Assembly (NCBI GenBank): GCA_902570545.1
Contig: CACFYO010000003.1
Coordinates: 1 to 50,361 of the forward strand
Origin: an uncultured Pelagibacteraceae bacterium
Lineage (GTDB): Bacteria; Pseudomonadota; Alphaproteobacteria; Pelagibacterales; Pelagibacteraceae
Reading direction: 5' to 3'
DNA: 50,361 nt
The position numbers and the translations under genes are program-made. Shown here piece by piece: positions 35,865 to 44,783 of this stretch. The notes under the pieces were generated by a model, which made no database searches, was not told the origin of the DNA, and was given only the letters and a program-made list of their open reading frames with translations. Numbering within the stretch: position 1 is the first letter of the stretch; each line of letters begins with the position of its first letter.

Positions 35865-37138
35865 TCAATAAAACTAAAAATATTAAAATAGCAATTATTG
35901 GAATGGGATATGTTGGTCTCCCGTTGGCATTAGAATTTGCAAAAAAAAGATTTGTTATAGGATTTGATATTAATAAAAGAAGAATTAAAGAATTGAAACT
36001 AGGTATCGATAAAAACTTAGAGCATAATAATGAATTAAAAAAATCAAAAAAATTAACTTTTACCAGTAATGAAAAAAATATTAAAAATGCAAACTGTTTT
36101 ATTGTTACTGTCCCAACACCTATAGATAAATTTAAAAAACCAGATTTGTTACCAATACTCAAAGCATCTAAAATGATTGGTAAAATTATTAAAAAAGGTG
36201 ATTTAATTATTTATGAATCTACAGTTTATCCAGGCTGTATCGAAGAAAAGTGTGTGCCTGTCCTAGAGAAATTTTCAAAGCTATCTTATAATAATGATTT
36301 TTTTTGTGGATATAGCCCAGAGAGAATAAACCCTGGCGATAAAGAACATACTTTATCAAATATTAATAAAATTACCTCAGGTTCAACAACTCAAATTGCT
36401 GATCTTGTTGATGATTTATATAACGAAATTATAAAAGTAGGAACACATAAGGCTCCAAGTATTAAGGTTGCAGAGGCAGCAAAAGTAATCGAAAATACGC
36501 AACGAGATTTAAATATTGCACTAGTAAATGAATTATCAATATTATTTAACAAAATGAATATTGATACAAAGGCAGTTCTAGATGCTGCAAGTAGTAAATG
36601 GAATTTTTTAAAATTTAAACCTGGTTTAGTCGGTGGTCACTGCATTGGCGTAGATCCTTATTATCTCACACATAAAGCAAAGTCATTAGGTTATAAACCT
36701 AAAATAATACTATCTGGAAGAAAACTTAATGACAATATGGGCAATTACGTAGTCTCCCAATTAATTAATGAAATGAAAAAAAAAAATATTAAAGTTAGAG
36801 GAGCTAAAATTTTAATTATGGGACTAACTTTTAAGGAAAATTGTACTGATACTCGTAATTCTGGTATTCAAAATGTAATTTTTGAATTGAAAAAGTATAA
36901 ATGTGAATTGGATCTGTATGATCCAATTGCAGACTCTAGTGAAATAAAAAATACATATGGGATTTTACCTAGATCAAAATTAAATGAAAATTTATATGAT
37001 GCTATAGTAATAGCAGTGGCCCATGATAAATTTAAAGCTATGGGAATAGACTTTATTTTAAAATTGTGTAAAGCAAATCATATCATTTATGATTTAAAAC
37101 ATTTATTCAATTCAGAACAAATTGAATTAAGGTTATAA
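35861..37138 (+). CDS. UDP-N-acetylhexosamine 6-dehydrogenase (TviB/WbpA type)
   Basis: The frame is open from ATG 35837, but ATG 35861 overlaps the upstream TGA and directly precedes the Rossmann motif ([17 protein letters not shown]), giving a normal 425-residue enzyme. The family blocks are [50 protein letters not shown] and the catalytic Cys in [14 protein letters not shown]. It oxidises C6 of UDP-GlcNAc or UDP-GalNAc to the uronic acid with two NAD+. The NPGD/ENTQRD features fit the Vi-antigen TviB group rather than UDP-glucose dehydrogenase. With the epimerase and AsnB-like gene it forms a uronamide module. Confidence 0.92.
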   Translation: MINKTKNIKIAIIGMGYVGLPLALEFAKKRFVIGFDINKRRIKELKLGIDKNLEHNNELKKSKKLTFTSNEKNIKNANCFIVTVPTPIDKFKKPDLLPILKASKMIGKIIKKGDLIIYESTVYPGCIEEKCVPVLEKFSKLSYNNDFFCGYSPERINPGDKEHTLSNINKITSGSTTQIADLVDDLYNEIIKVGTHKAPSIKVAEAAKVIENTQRDLNIALVNELSILFNKMNIDTKAVLDAASSKWNFLKFKPGLVGGHCIGVDPYYLTHKAKSLGYKPKIILSGRKLNDNMGNYVVSQLINEMKKKNIKVRGAKILIMGLTFKENCTDTRNSGIQNVIFELKKYKCELDLYDPIADSSEIKNTYGILPRSKLNENLYDAIVIAVAHDKFKAMGIDFILKLCKANHIIYDLKHLFNSEQIELRL

Positions 37139-37273
37139 AATGACCAATTGGCAATTTTTGGATAATTTTTTTACTAAATAAACTAGACTGTTAATAGAAT
37201 AATTAAAAATAATGAGTCATAATCAATCATTAAAAAAATTTTTCAACAATTAGGAAATTAGATTTAATATATA

Positions 37274-38386
37274 ATGAATTTTAATAATCGAGTTACATTA
37301 ATGTCAGACTCTTTAAGAGGTGGAGGTGCTCAGAGAGTATGTGTAAATATAGCAAATGGTTTAATCGAATTAGGTTGGAAAGTCGATTTGGTAATATTAA
37401 ATTTGAATGACCAAAATTATCTTGATCAATTATCAAAAAAAGTTAATTTAGTAGAGCTAAATGTCAACCATGTTCGCTACTCTCCTGTATCATTATTAAA
37501 ATATATTTATAAGAAAAAACCAAATTTATTCTTAGTATTTAATTATGAGTTAACGGTTATACTAATTTTACTAAGAAAATTACTTAATTTAAAATTTAAA
37601 ATTATTACTAGAAATATAAGTACTTTATCTCAAAAAAAAATTGAGTTAAAAAAAACAAATTTTTGGGTACGTAATATAGTTGGTTACTTAATAGATAATT
37701 TTTATCATAAATCTGATCATATTGTGAATCAATGTTACGCAATGAACAAAGACATGATAAAATTAAATCCTAATACAAAAAAAAATAGTAGTGTGATCTA
37801 TAATCCACTAGCAAATCATATATTGGAGTATGTAAAAAGGAACGATATAAAAAAAATAAAAAAAAAAGATTATCTGTTATGCATTGGCAGTTTAAAAAAA
37901 CCAAACGCTTTTCATTATGCCATTGAGGGTTTTGCAGGGATAATTGATAAATTTCCAAATTTACGTTTAAAAATTGTTGGAAAAGGTAATTTAGAAAAAG
38001 AGCTAAAACATATTACTAAAAATTTTGGCATTGCAAGACATGTGGATTTTGAGGGATTCCAAAAAAATATTATCCCTTATTATTTATACGCAAGAGCAAC
38101 TGTGCTGACATCTTTATATGAAGGGTTCCCAAACGTTCTTATTGAGTCTATTGCACTTGGAACTCCGGTAGTATCTTTCGATTGCCCAAGTGGACCAAAT
38201 GAGATCATAACTGAGGGTGTAAATGGTCATCTTGTAAAATATAAGGATATTAAAGATCTAGAAATTCAAATAATTAAAGTTATGACTAATAAATACAGCG
38301 TAGAGAAAATGTTTTCTTCAATTGAAAAATATAATCCTAAAATAATTATTCAATATTATGAGAAATTATTAAATAACTTTATTTAA
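37274..38386 (+). CDS. GT4 family glycosyltransferase
   Basis: The 370-residue GT-B protein has an N-terminal glycine-rich loop (SDSLRGGGAQRVCVNIA) and a C-terminal donor site LLCIGSLKKPNAFHYAI. The EX7E motif reads EGFPNVLIE, followed by ALGTPVVSFDCPSGPNEII. This is the classic retaining GT4 layout of N-acetylgalactosaminyl- and other hexosyltransferases (PglA/PglJ/PglH-like). It starts a run of chain-assembly genes 135 bases after the dehydrogenase; a 13-codon frame at 37140 in that gap is not called. Confidence 0.92.
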   Translation: MNFNNRVTLMSDSLRGGGAQRVCVNIANGLIELGWKVDLVILNLNDQNYLDQLSKKVNLVELNVNHVRYSPVSLLKYIYKKKPNLFLVFNYELTVILILLRKLLNLKFKIITRNISTLSQKKIELKKTNFWVRNIVGYLIDNFYHKSDHIVNQCYAMNKDMIKLNPNTKKNSSVIYNPLANHILEYVKRNDIKKIKKKDYLLCIGSLKKPNAFHYAIEGFAGIIDKFPNLRLKIVGKGNLEKELKHITKNFGIARHVDFEGFQKNIIPYYLYARATVLTSLYEGFPNVLIESIALGTPVVSFDCPSGPNEIITEGVNGHLVKYKDIKDLEIQIIKVMTNKYSVEKMFSSIEKYNPKIIIQYYEKLLNNFI

Positions 38387-38391
38387 AAAAA

Positions 38392-39612
38392 ATGCCTGAT
38401 TTACTTGGTTTCACTTCAATTACTTTAATCTCTTTAGTTACTTTATTTATTTCGATACGGTTACCAACTTTATCTACAATTCTTTTTGTGGCTTTATTCA
38501 TACGAATTTCTTTAATGTTGATTGGGCATTATATAACTCCATTACCAGACAGCACTGCAGATGCTGTTTCTTTCGAAAGGATAGCGTGGGAGCGCGGTCA
38601 AAATGGATTTTACTATGTGATTGAAAATATTAAGGGTCCAAATGCAAGATTTATTAGTTGGATTATTGCAATTCCTTACTCTTTATTTGGAAGAAGTATT
38701 TTGATGGCTCAGTCCATAAGTTTATTTTTTGGTATGGGTTGTATTTTGTTAGGCTGGAAGCTTTCAAAAATTCTTTGGAATGACCATACTGCAAAAAAAG
38801 TTGCATGGACAATAGCTCTTTTTCCATCTTTGGTTTTGTATTCTGTTTTAGTCTTAAGAGAAGTGTATGTTTGTTTTTTTCTGTTAATTGCTCTTTATGG
38901 TGTAGTGAGTTGGACTAAGTTTAATAAAATAAGTTATATTTTAATGGCATTTTTAGGTTTTGTAGGTGCAACCTTTTTTCATGGAGCAATGATTATAGGT
39001 GCTTCTGTTTTCCTTTTAATTCTAGGCATAATAAGTTTTAAAAAAATTTTTAAATCAATATTTAACAGAATTATAAATCTCAAAGTTTTAATGATTTTTG
39101 TCTTTGTGATATTTTCTGTGTCATTTTATTTTACTAACAAAATTCATATTCCTTATTTAGGAACTTTTGATAAAATGTCAGATATAAGTTATTTGGAAAG
39201 AAAAACAAAACTTTCTACAAGAGGTGTGGCTTCCTATCCAGATTGGACAAAAATTTCATCTCCTTATGAGTTTATTTATAAAGCCCCTATCAGAGCTTTA
39301 TATTTCATATACTCACCTTTTCCATGGGACATTAAGAAAACTTCACATATAATTGGTCTGTTTGATGGAATTTTATATATGTATTTAACATATTTGATAT
39401 TTCTTAATAGAAAAATTATTTGGAAAGATCCAGCTTTAAAAATTATTTCAATTATTTTAATTTCATATATCGTAGTATTTGCTATTGGTGTAGGAAATTT
39501 TGGTACAAGTATAAGACATAGATCAAAGTTTGCAGTAATTTTTATACTATTGGCAGCTCCTTTAATAAAAAAATTAATTTTTTTTAAAAAAAAAAGTATA
39601 AGTAATTTCTAG
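38392..39612 (+). CDS. Polytopic membrane protein, possible Wzy-type glycan polymerase
   Basis: The 406-residue protein has roughly 10-12 membrane helices (for example 5-25, 27-45, 82-112, 130-165 and 170-205, with the final one near 377-400). A soluble loop around 255-300 contains SDISYLERKTKLSTRG. Short conserved-looking motifs are PDSTADAVSFERIAWERG in the first outside loop and VLREVYVCFFLLIALYG, reminiscent of EpsG/Wzy-like polymerases and GT-C enzymes. No specific family can be named by eye. Lying between GT4 genes, it is the best candidate for the repeat-unit polymerase, unless the O-antigen ligase-like gene at 49320 fills that role. Confidence 0.6.
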   Translation: MPDLLGFTSITLISLVTLFISIRLPTLSTILFVALFIRISLMLIGHYITPLPDSTADAVSFERIAWERGQNGFYYVIENIKGPNARFISWIIAIPYSLFGRSILMAQSISLFFGMGCILLGWKLSKILWNDHTAKKVAWTIALFPSLVLYSVLVLREVYVCFFLLIALYGVVSWTKFNKISYILMAFLGFVGATFFHGAMIIGASVFLLILGIISFKKIFKSIFNRIINLKVLMIFVFVIFSVSFYFTNKIHIPYLGTFDKMSDISYLERKTKLSTRGVASYPDWTKISSPYEFIYKAPIRALYFIYSPFPWDIKKTSHIIGLFDGILYMYLTYLIFLNRKIIWKDPALKIISIILISYIVVFAIGVGNFGTSIRHRSKFAVIFILLAAPLIKKLIFFKKKSISNF

Positions 39613-39631
39613 ACTAATAAAAAACTAATCA

Positions 39632-39656
39632 TTATATTTTTCCTATAAAAATATAA
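39632..39656 (+). other. Perfect 10-bp AT-only hairpin
   Basis: Ten bases (39632-39641) pair perfectly with 39647-39656 around a five-base CCTAT loop, in the 72-base gap after the membrane-protein gene. The stem contains no G-C pair and no clear U-tract follows, so it is a poor intrinsic terminator; it may still affect mRNA ends or bind a protein. Confidence 0.4.
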
Positions 39657-39684
39657 ATAAAATGAGCATATTTAAACTAATTTT

Positions 39685-40830
39685 ATGAAAGTAATTCATA
39701 TAATCAATAGTTTAAAAAAAGGAGGAGCTGAAGGAAATTTATATAGATTATGTAAATATCATAAAAAAAAATATCAAAATAGAATAGAAATTATAATTAT
39801 TACTTTAATTAAAAATGGACATTATGTAAATGAACTAAAAAGAATTGGAGTAAAAATTATTTCATTAAATATTAGTAGTAAATTCAATTTTCTTTTTTTT
39901 ATAAAAAAAATATTTGAGTTGCGCAAATTTATCAAAAGTAAAAACCCTGATATTATACAAAGTTGGATGTATCATTCCAATTTCATTACATTATTTTTAC
40001 CAAGAATATTTTATGATAAAATATTTTGGAATATTAGACACTCTGAACTTAATACTCAGATCTCGAAAAAAACAACTATATTTATCTCAAAAATTTGCGG
40101 TCTATTTTCTAAAGTCGTACCCAAGAAGATTATATATTGTTCAGAAGAAAGCATAAAATTTCATCAAGATAATCATTTCTATTTCAAAAAAAAACCCGCT
40201 CTTATAAATAATGGTTATAGTGACAAAAGTTACTTTCCTTCAAAATTACTATATTCAAAATTTAGAAAAAAAAATAATTTAAAGAATTCAGACATTATCT
40301 TAGGCTATGCTGGTAGGTATGCTAAACAAAAAAATATTCACTCAATATTATTTGCATTCTCAAAAATTGTAAAAAATTATAAAAACATATATTTATGTAT
40401 GGTCGGAAAAAATATAAGTATTAAGAATAATGAATTGAGTGCATTAATCTCAGATTATAAAATTAATGAAAAAGTTTTTCTATTAAAAGAACAGAGAAAT
40501 TTAGTGGAATTCTATAATGGTATTGATCTGCTTGTATTAGCCTCGCACTCTGAGTCATTTCCAAATGTAGTGGCGGAAGCAATGCTTTGTTCCACTCCTG
40601 TCCTATCGAGTAACGTCGGGTGTTCAAAAGAAATTATAAATGATTGTGGATTTGTAATAAATAAGAATGACTATAATTCAATTTTTATCAACTTAAATAA
40701 AATTATAAAAACTTTTAAATCTAAAAAAAAAAAATGGAAAACCTTAAAAAAAAAATCACGTTATAGAATTAAAAAAGAATATTCAGTTGAGAAAATGGGT
40801 AATAATTATTTCACAAATTGGGTTTTTTGA
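39685..40830 (+). CDS. GT4 family glycosyltransferase
   Basis: The 381-residue GT-B protein starts VIHIINSLKKGGAEGNLYRL (acceptor-domain glycine loop). It has IIQSWMYHSNF and the donor-domain LGYAGRYAKQKNIHSILFAF, with an EX7E motif reading ESFPNVVAE followed by AMLCSTPVLSSNVGCSKEII. It ends immediately before the next ATG (zero spacing). A 12-adenine run (40723-40734) lies near its 3' end, where slippage would alter only the last ~30 residues. The donor sugar is unknown. Confidence 0.9.
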   Translation: MKVIHIINSLKKGGAEGNLYRLCKYHKKKYQNRIEIIIITLIKNGHYVNELKRIGVKIISLNISSKFNFLFFIKKIFELRKFIKSKNPDIIQSWMYHSNFITLFLPRIFYDKIFWNIRHSELNTQISKKTTIFISKICGLFSKVVPKKIIYCSEESIKFHQDNHFYFKKKPALINNGYSDKSYFPSKLLYSKFRKKNNLKNSDIILGYAGRYAKQKNIHSILFAFSKIVKNYKNIYLCMVGKNISIKNNELSALISDYKINEKVFLLKEQRNLVEFYNGIDLLVLASHSESFPNVVAEAMLCSTPVLSSNVGCSKEIINDCGFVINKNDYNSIFINLNKIIKTFKSKKKKWKTLKKKSRYRIKKEYSVEKMGNNYFTNWVF

Positions 40831-41916
40831 ATGAAGATAATCTTTATCTGCACTAAATCAATTACATTTAATACTTTTTTAAAGTCCCAAGCAAATTTCT
40901 TTTTAAAAAAAAAATATGAAGTTGAGGTTGCTTGTTCTGACATAGAAAATTTAAATTTTAAATGTAATTTCAAACATAAGATTGAATTTCCAACAAAAAT
41001 TTTAGATTTATTTAATTTATTTAAGTTTGTAAGAATCCTCATTCAGATAAAAAAAATAACAAATAAGAATAGTTCAACATTATTTTTTATTCATACACCA
41101 GTTGCTGCATATTTATTCAGATTTTTTACTTTTTTTGAAAAAATAAAGATTATATATTTCGTTCATGGATTTCGTTTCACATCTACCACTAATATATTTA
41201 AAAAATTTATTTTAAAAATAATTGAAAAAATATTGTCAAAAAAAACTGACTTATTTATTACAATTAATAATGAAGATTATAATTACACTTTAAAAAATCT
41301 AACAAAGAGAACGTCATGTTATAAAGTTAATGGTGTTGGACTGAACCCTACTTCAAAATATCATAGAAAAAAAATAAAAAAAAAAAACTTTATTAAAAAT
41401 ATCTTAATTATATCTGCCTACAAAAAAGAAAAAGGATATCATGAAATATTAAAAGTAGCTGAAATTCTGAAAGGGAAAAAAATAAAATTGGATTGTTATG
41501 GATATGGTAATTATAATAAATTCAATTCAATTAAATTTAAAAAAAAACTTCATAATATTTCATTTAAAAAATTTGATATAAATTTAGAAAAAAAAATAAA
41601 AAAATATGATATTTTGCTACATTTAAGCAAGAGAGAAGGTTTGCCTGTTTCAGTAATGCAATGTCTTTCACATGGTTTACCAGTGATATGTTATGATATT
41701 AGAGGAAATAATGATCTAATAATAGATAAGTTTAATGGCCTTTTTGTAAAAACATATAAGGAAGTTCCTTTAAAAATACTTTACTTAAATTTAGAAAAGC
41801 AATTTTTTTATGATATGTCGTATAATGCGATAAAATCAATAAATAAACATTTTTTTAGAGATCAAATCAATCTAAATTTATACAACATAATAACAAACTT
41901 TAAATTTCAAAAATAA
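40831..41916 (+). CDS. GT4-like glycosyltransferase with altered EX7E motif
   Basis: The 361-residue protein has the GT-B arrangement seen in WcaA/PglA-like enzymes: KIIFICTKSITFNTFLKSQA, FIHTPVAAYLFR, YFVHGFRFTS and ILIISAYKKEKGYHEILKVA. The C-terminal motif REGLPVSVMQ is followed by CLSHGLPVICYDIRGNNDLI. The second Glu of EX7E is Gln, a change that may alter donor binding or leave activity intact. A 12-adenine run lies at 41376-41387. It abuts the preceding GT4 gene and overlaps the GNAT gene by one base (TAATG). Confidence 0.85.
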   Translation: MKIIFICTKSITFNTFLKSQANFFLKKKYEVEVACSDIENLNFKCNFKHKIEFPTKILDLFNLFKFVRILIQIKKITNKNSSTLFFIHTPVAAYLFRFFTFFEKIKIIYFVHGFRFTSTTNIFKKFILKIIEKILSKKTDLFITINNEDYNYTLKNLTKRTSCYKVNGVGLNPTSKYHRKKIKKKNFIKNILIISAYKKEKGYHEILKVAEILKGKKIKLDCYGYGNYNKFNSIKFKKKLHNISFKKFDINLEKKIKKYDILLHLSKREGLPVSVMQCLSHGLPVICYDIRGNNDLIIDKFNGLFVKTYKEVPLKILYLNLEKQFFYDMSYNAIKSINKHFFRDQINLNLYNIITNFKFQK

Positions 41917-42821
41917 TGAAAACTATTTTAAAAAATTTAAATTTTAGAAGATTAAAACTTACTGATTACATTGAATTTAAGAGTCTATTTTATTCCTGTT
42001 TCAAAAAGAATATAAGTTATAATTTTTTTAAATGGAGATATTTCGAGGATAAATTTTCTTTTTGCTATGGAGCTTTTTATTTAGAAAAACTAATTGCAAA
42101 TGTAGGCATGGTTTCTATCAAATTAAATAATACTCCAAAAGATAGAATTTTATCAAGGCATTCAAGTATGGTCCTAGAAGATTATAGAGGTATAGGAGTT
42201 TTCTCAGAATTATTAAAACAGGCAAAAAAAAAAATCCCAAAGCAAACTTCTTTTGTAGTAATGTGGCCAAATAAAAATAATTTCGCAAATTTTGGAATTA
42301 AAAATCAGAATATTAAGAAAAAAAAATTTTTCATATATCAAACGTCATCAAATAATAATTATTTTAGAAATAAAAAAAATTATTCAATTGATGAATTAAT
42401 TAAATTAAAAAAAAATATAACAAATAATAATTCGTTTTTTTTTAAAAATTTCAATTATTTTAAAAAAAGATATTTAAGCTATAGAAAGAAAGATTATTTT
42501 ATTAATAAATTTGAATACAAGGGATTAAAGAGTTTTTTTATTATAAAGTATAACAAAAATAAATCTGTTATAAGCTACGTTATTTTGGACCATTTTGGTT
42601 CAAATAAAATAATTTCTAAACATATTTCAAATATTATAAAAAATCAGAATAAAATTATCTTTTTATCAAAAAAGAAGATTAATATGAGTAACTCCAAATT
42701 AATTAATACAATGAGTTTTAAAATTGGATCTTTAAAAAAAAAAAAATTTATACAAAAAAAAAAAATTCTATCTAACAAGGAAATATTCTTAGGCGATACA
42801 GATATATTTATTACAATTTGA
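41916..42821 (+). CDS. GNAT-family N-acyltransferase
   Basis: The 301-residue protein has an N-terminal GNAT domain: FRRLKLTDYIEFKSLF, FFKWRYF, NVGMVSIKLN (beta strands) and the acetyl-CoA loop MVLEDYRGIGVFSELLKQA (R/Q-x-x-G-x-G/A type), then VVMWPNKNNFANFGI. The C-terminal half is very Lys-rich and unassigned, with adenine runs of 13 (42734-42746) and 12 (42754-42765). Such enzymes acylate sugar amines; it lies just before the initiating transferase and may modify the first residue, or supply the PseH-like function missing from the 13-22 kb block. Confidence 0.75.
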   Translation: MKTILKNLNFRRLKLTDYIEFKSLFYSCFKKNISYNFFKWRYFEDKFSFCYGAFYLEKLIANVGMVSIKLNNTPKDRILSRHSSMVLEDYRGIGVFSELLKQAKKKIPKQTSFVVMWPNKNNFANFGIKNQNIKKKKFFIYQTSSNNNYFRNKKNYSIDELIKLKKNITNNNSFFFKNFNYFKKRYLSYRKKDYFINKFEYKGLKSFFIIKYNKNKSVISYVILDHFGSNKIISKHISNIIKNQNKIIFLSKKKINMSNSKLINTMSFKIGSLKKKKFIQKKKILSNKEIFLGDTDIFITI

Positions 42822-43378
42822 TGATAAGAATCTCCGACATATTAATCTCTATAGTAATATTAATAATCTTATCACCATTAATATTAATAATATCAATATT
42901 AATCCTAATAATTGATGGATTTCCAATAATTTATAAACAAACTAGAGTTGGTCAAAATGGCCATAAATTTACAATTTTTAAATTTCGTACTATGAGCAAC
43001 AAAATTACAAAAAATGAAAATTTAAGATTAAATTATTTTAGCAAAATATTAAGAAGATCTAGTTTAGATGAAATTCCTCAACTTATAAATATTTTAAACA
43101 AAGATATGTCAATTGTTGGCCCAAGACCACTTCCTGAAAATATAGAAAAAAAGATAAGTAAAAATTTAAGGATTAAAAGAAGAAAAATACTTCCAGGGAT
43201 AACGGGATTGTCACAAATAAATTTCACTGGTAAAAATAGAAAATTAATTGAAAAAATTAAGTTAGATATTAAATTGGTTAATAACTATACTTTAATCAAT
43301 TATTTTAAAATTATATTAAAAACTCCAATTGTATTAGTGAAAAGATTTTTAAAAAATAAATCATCAATAATAAAATAA
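42821..43378 (+). CDS. Initiating phosphoglycosyltransferase (PglC/WcaJ-type bacterial sugar transferase)
   Basis: From ATG 42821 (overlapping the upstream TGA; the TTG at 42818 is less likely) the protein is 185 residues, the short PglC form. A hydrophobic re-entrant membrane helix occupies about 5-33. The catalytic block follows: YKQTRVGQNGHKFTIFKFRTM, then LRRSSLDEIPQLINIL with the Asp-Glu dyad, and DMSIVGPRPLPENI and RRKILPGITGLSQI. It transfers a phospho-sugar from a UDP-sugar to undecaprenyl phosphate, starting each glycan. With PglD/E/F-like genes just downstream, the donor is probably a bacillosamine-type UDP-sugar. Confidence 0.93.
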   Translation: MIRISDILISIVILIILSPLILIISILILIIDGFPIIYKQTRVGQNGHKFTIFKFRTMSNKITKNENLRLNYFSKILRRSSLDEIPQLINILNKDMSIVGPRPLPENIEKKISKNLRIKRRKILPGITGLSQINFTGKNRKLIEKIKLDIKLVNNYTLINYFKIILKTPIVLVKRFLKNKSSIIK

Positions 43379-43476
43379 AATAATTTATCTTTAAAATAAC
43401 ATAATTTAAATTGCCGAATTTCATGCTATAAAGTAATTTGATTAAGATATATAGTTTTAATCTATTTAAAAATATA

Positions 43477-44151
43477 ATGAATAAAAGAATTCTAATTTTA
43501 TCACCTCATGCCGATGATGAAATTTTGGGCTGTGGAGGATTTATATCAAAATACTCAAAAAAAAATTATTATGTTAGTGTCTTAATTTTAACAAATGCAA
43601 ATAAAGGGGCACCAGAAATATTTTCATCTGAAAAAATCAAACAAATAAGGAAAGAGTCGAAATTAGCTAATAATTTGATTGGGACAAAAAAATTACTTTT
43701 TGAAAATTTACCTGCTTTAAATTTAAACAACTATCCTATTTATAAAATTTCAAATATTATAAGTAAATATATTTTAGAAATTAATCCAGAAATTGTATTA
43801 ATACCATCATCACATGATATTCATGATGATCATAAAATAATTTTTAAAGCAGCAAAAGTTTCTTTGAGACCTAATAAAAAAAGTAAATTAAAAAAGATTC
43901 TTTCTTATGAGGTAGTTTCTGAGACTGAATGGAATGAAGATGAAAAATCATTTAATCCAAATTTTTTTGTAAGCTTAAATAAATCTGATGTAAATAATAA
44001 AATTAAAGCGTTTCTTAAGTACAAATCTCAAGTTAAAAAATTTCCTCATCCTAGGTCAAAAGAGACAATTTTAAACTTATCAAAAATGAGAGGAAGTCAA
44101 GTTTATATGAAATATGCTGAAGCCTTCAGAGTTGAAAAAATATTGGATTAA
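43477..44151 (+). CDS. PIG-L/LmbE family N-deacetylase
   Basis: I start at ATG 43477, where homology begins (RILILSPHADDEILGCGGF), rather than the upstream TTG at 43438. The 224-residue protein has the PHADDE metal motif, SSHDIHDDHKII with the third His, and the C-terminal block KKFPHPRSKETILNLSKMRGS ending in KYAEAFRVE. That block matches the paralogue at 18895 (FPHSRSK ... RG ... AEAF), so both belong to one subfamily. It lies in the bacillosamine-type module and may deacetylate the C2 or C4 acetamido group before a different acyl group is added. Confidence 0.88.
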   Translation: MNKRILILSPHADDEILGCGGFISKYSKKNYYVSVLILTNANKGAPEIFSSEKIKQIRKESKLANNLIGTKKLLFENLPALNLNNYPIYKISNIISKYILEINPEIVLIPSSHDIHDDHKIIFKAAKVSLRPNKKSKLKKILSYEVVSETEWNEDEKSFNPNFFVSLNKSDVNNKIKAFLKYKSQVKKFPHPRSKETILNLSKMRGSQVYMKYAEAFRVEKILD

Positions 44152-44153
44152 AT

Positions 44154-44783
44154 ATGACGATAGCTATTTTTGGTGCAGGAGGTCATGCTAAATCTATTTA
44201 CGATATAATAAAGAAAAAAAAATTCTTACTTTTTGATCAAAAAAAAAAATTTATTAAAATAAATAATAAAAAACATCAGATTATTGGAAATCATCAAACT
44301 CTAAAAAATAAAAAAAAAAAAATCTCTCAAGTAATAGTAGCAATAGGTAATAATAAAGTACGTGAAAAATATTATAAATATTTAAAAAACAATAAATTTA
44401 AATTTGCTACGCTTGTTCACCCAAAATCATATAGAAGCATTGGATCAAAAATTGGCGAAGGAAGTATGATTATGCAAGGAACCTTTATAAATACAGACAG
44501 CAAAATCGGGAGGAATTGTATAATAAATTCTAATGCATCAATAGATCATGATTGCGAAATAAAAGATAACACACACATCTGTCCAGGTGTAATTATTGCA
44601 GGAAACGTAAAAATTGGAAAAAATTGTTGGATAGGATTAGGTACTAAAATAATAGAGAATTGTAAAATTGGAGATAATGTTTTTGTTGCCGCAGGATCAC
44701 TCGTAACGAAAAACTTAAAATCAGACTCATTTGTGAAAGGAGTTCCAGCGAAGTATGCAAAAAAAAAATTGGCCAAATTTTAG
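44154..44783 (+). CDS. PglD-like UDP-4-amino-sugar acetyltransferase
   Basis: The 209-residue protein has an N-terminal Rossmann-like domain (IAIFGAGGHAKSIYDII), a VIVAIGNNKVREKYY segment and a left-handed beta-helix from ~85. The helix shows IGSKIGEGSMIMQGTFI, then NASIDHDCEIKDNTHICPG with the catalytic His and Asp of PglD/NeuD, VKIGKNCWIGLG and FVKGVPAKYAKK. It would acetylate the C4 amine made by the adjacent PglE-like enzyme. It overlaps that gene by 29 bases. A run of 13 adenines lies at 44310-44322. Confidence 0.88.
   Translation: MTIAIFGAGGHAKSIYDIIKKKKFLLFDQKKKFIKINNKKHQIIGNHQTLKNKKKKISQVIVAIGNNKVREKYYKYLKNNKFKFATLVHPKSYRSIGSKIGEGSMIMQGTFINTDSKIGRNCIINSNASIDHDCEIKDNTHICPGVIIAGNVKIGKNCWIGLGTKIIENCKIGDNVFVAAGSLVTKNLKSDSFVKGVPAKYAKKKLAKF

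Noticed and set aside
35833..36162. Minus-strand frames overlapping real genes (for example here, 24678-25016 and 45069-45344)
   Set aside because: They are mirror frames of well-supported plus-strand enzymes with no recognisable domains.
37140..37181. Thirteen-codon ATG frame in the gap after the dehydrogenase
   Set aside because: Too short, no homology or conserved feature visible.
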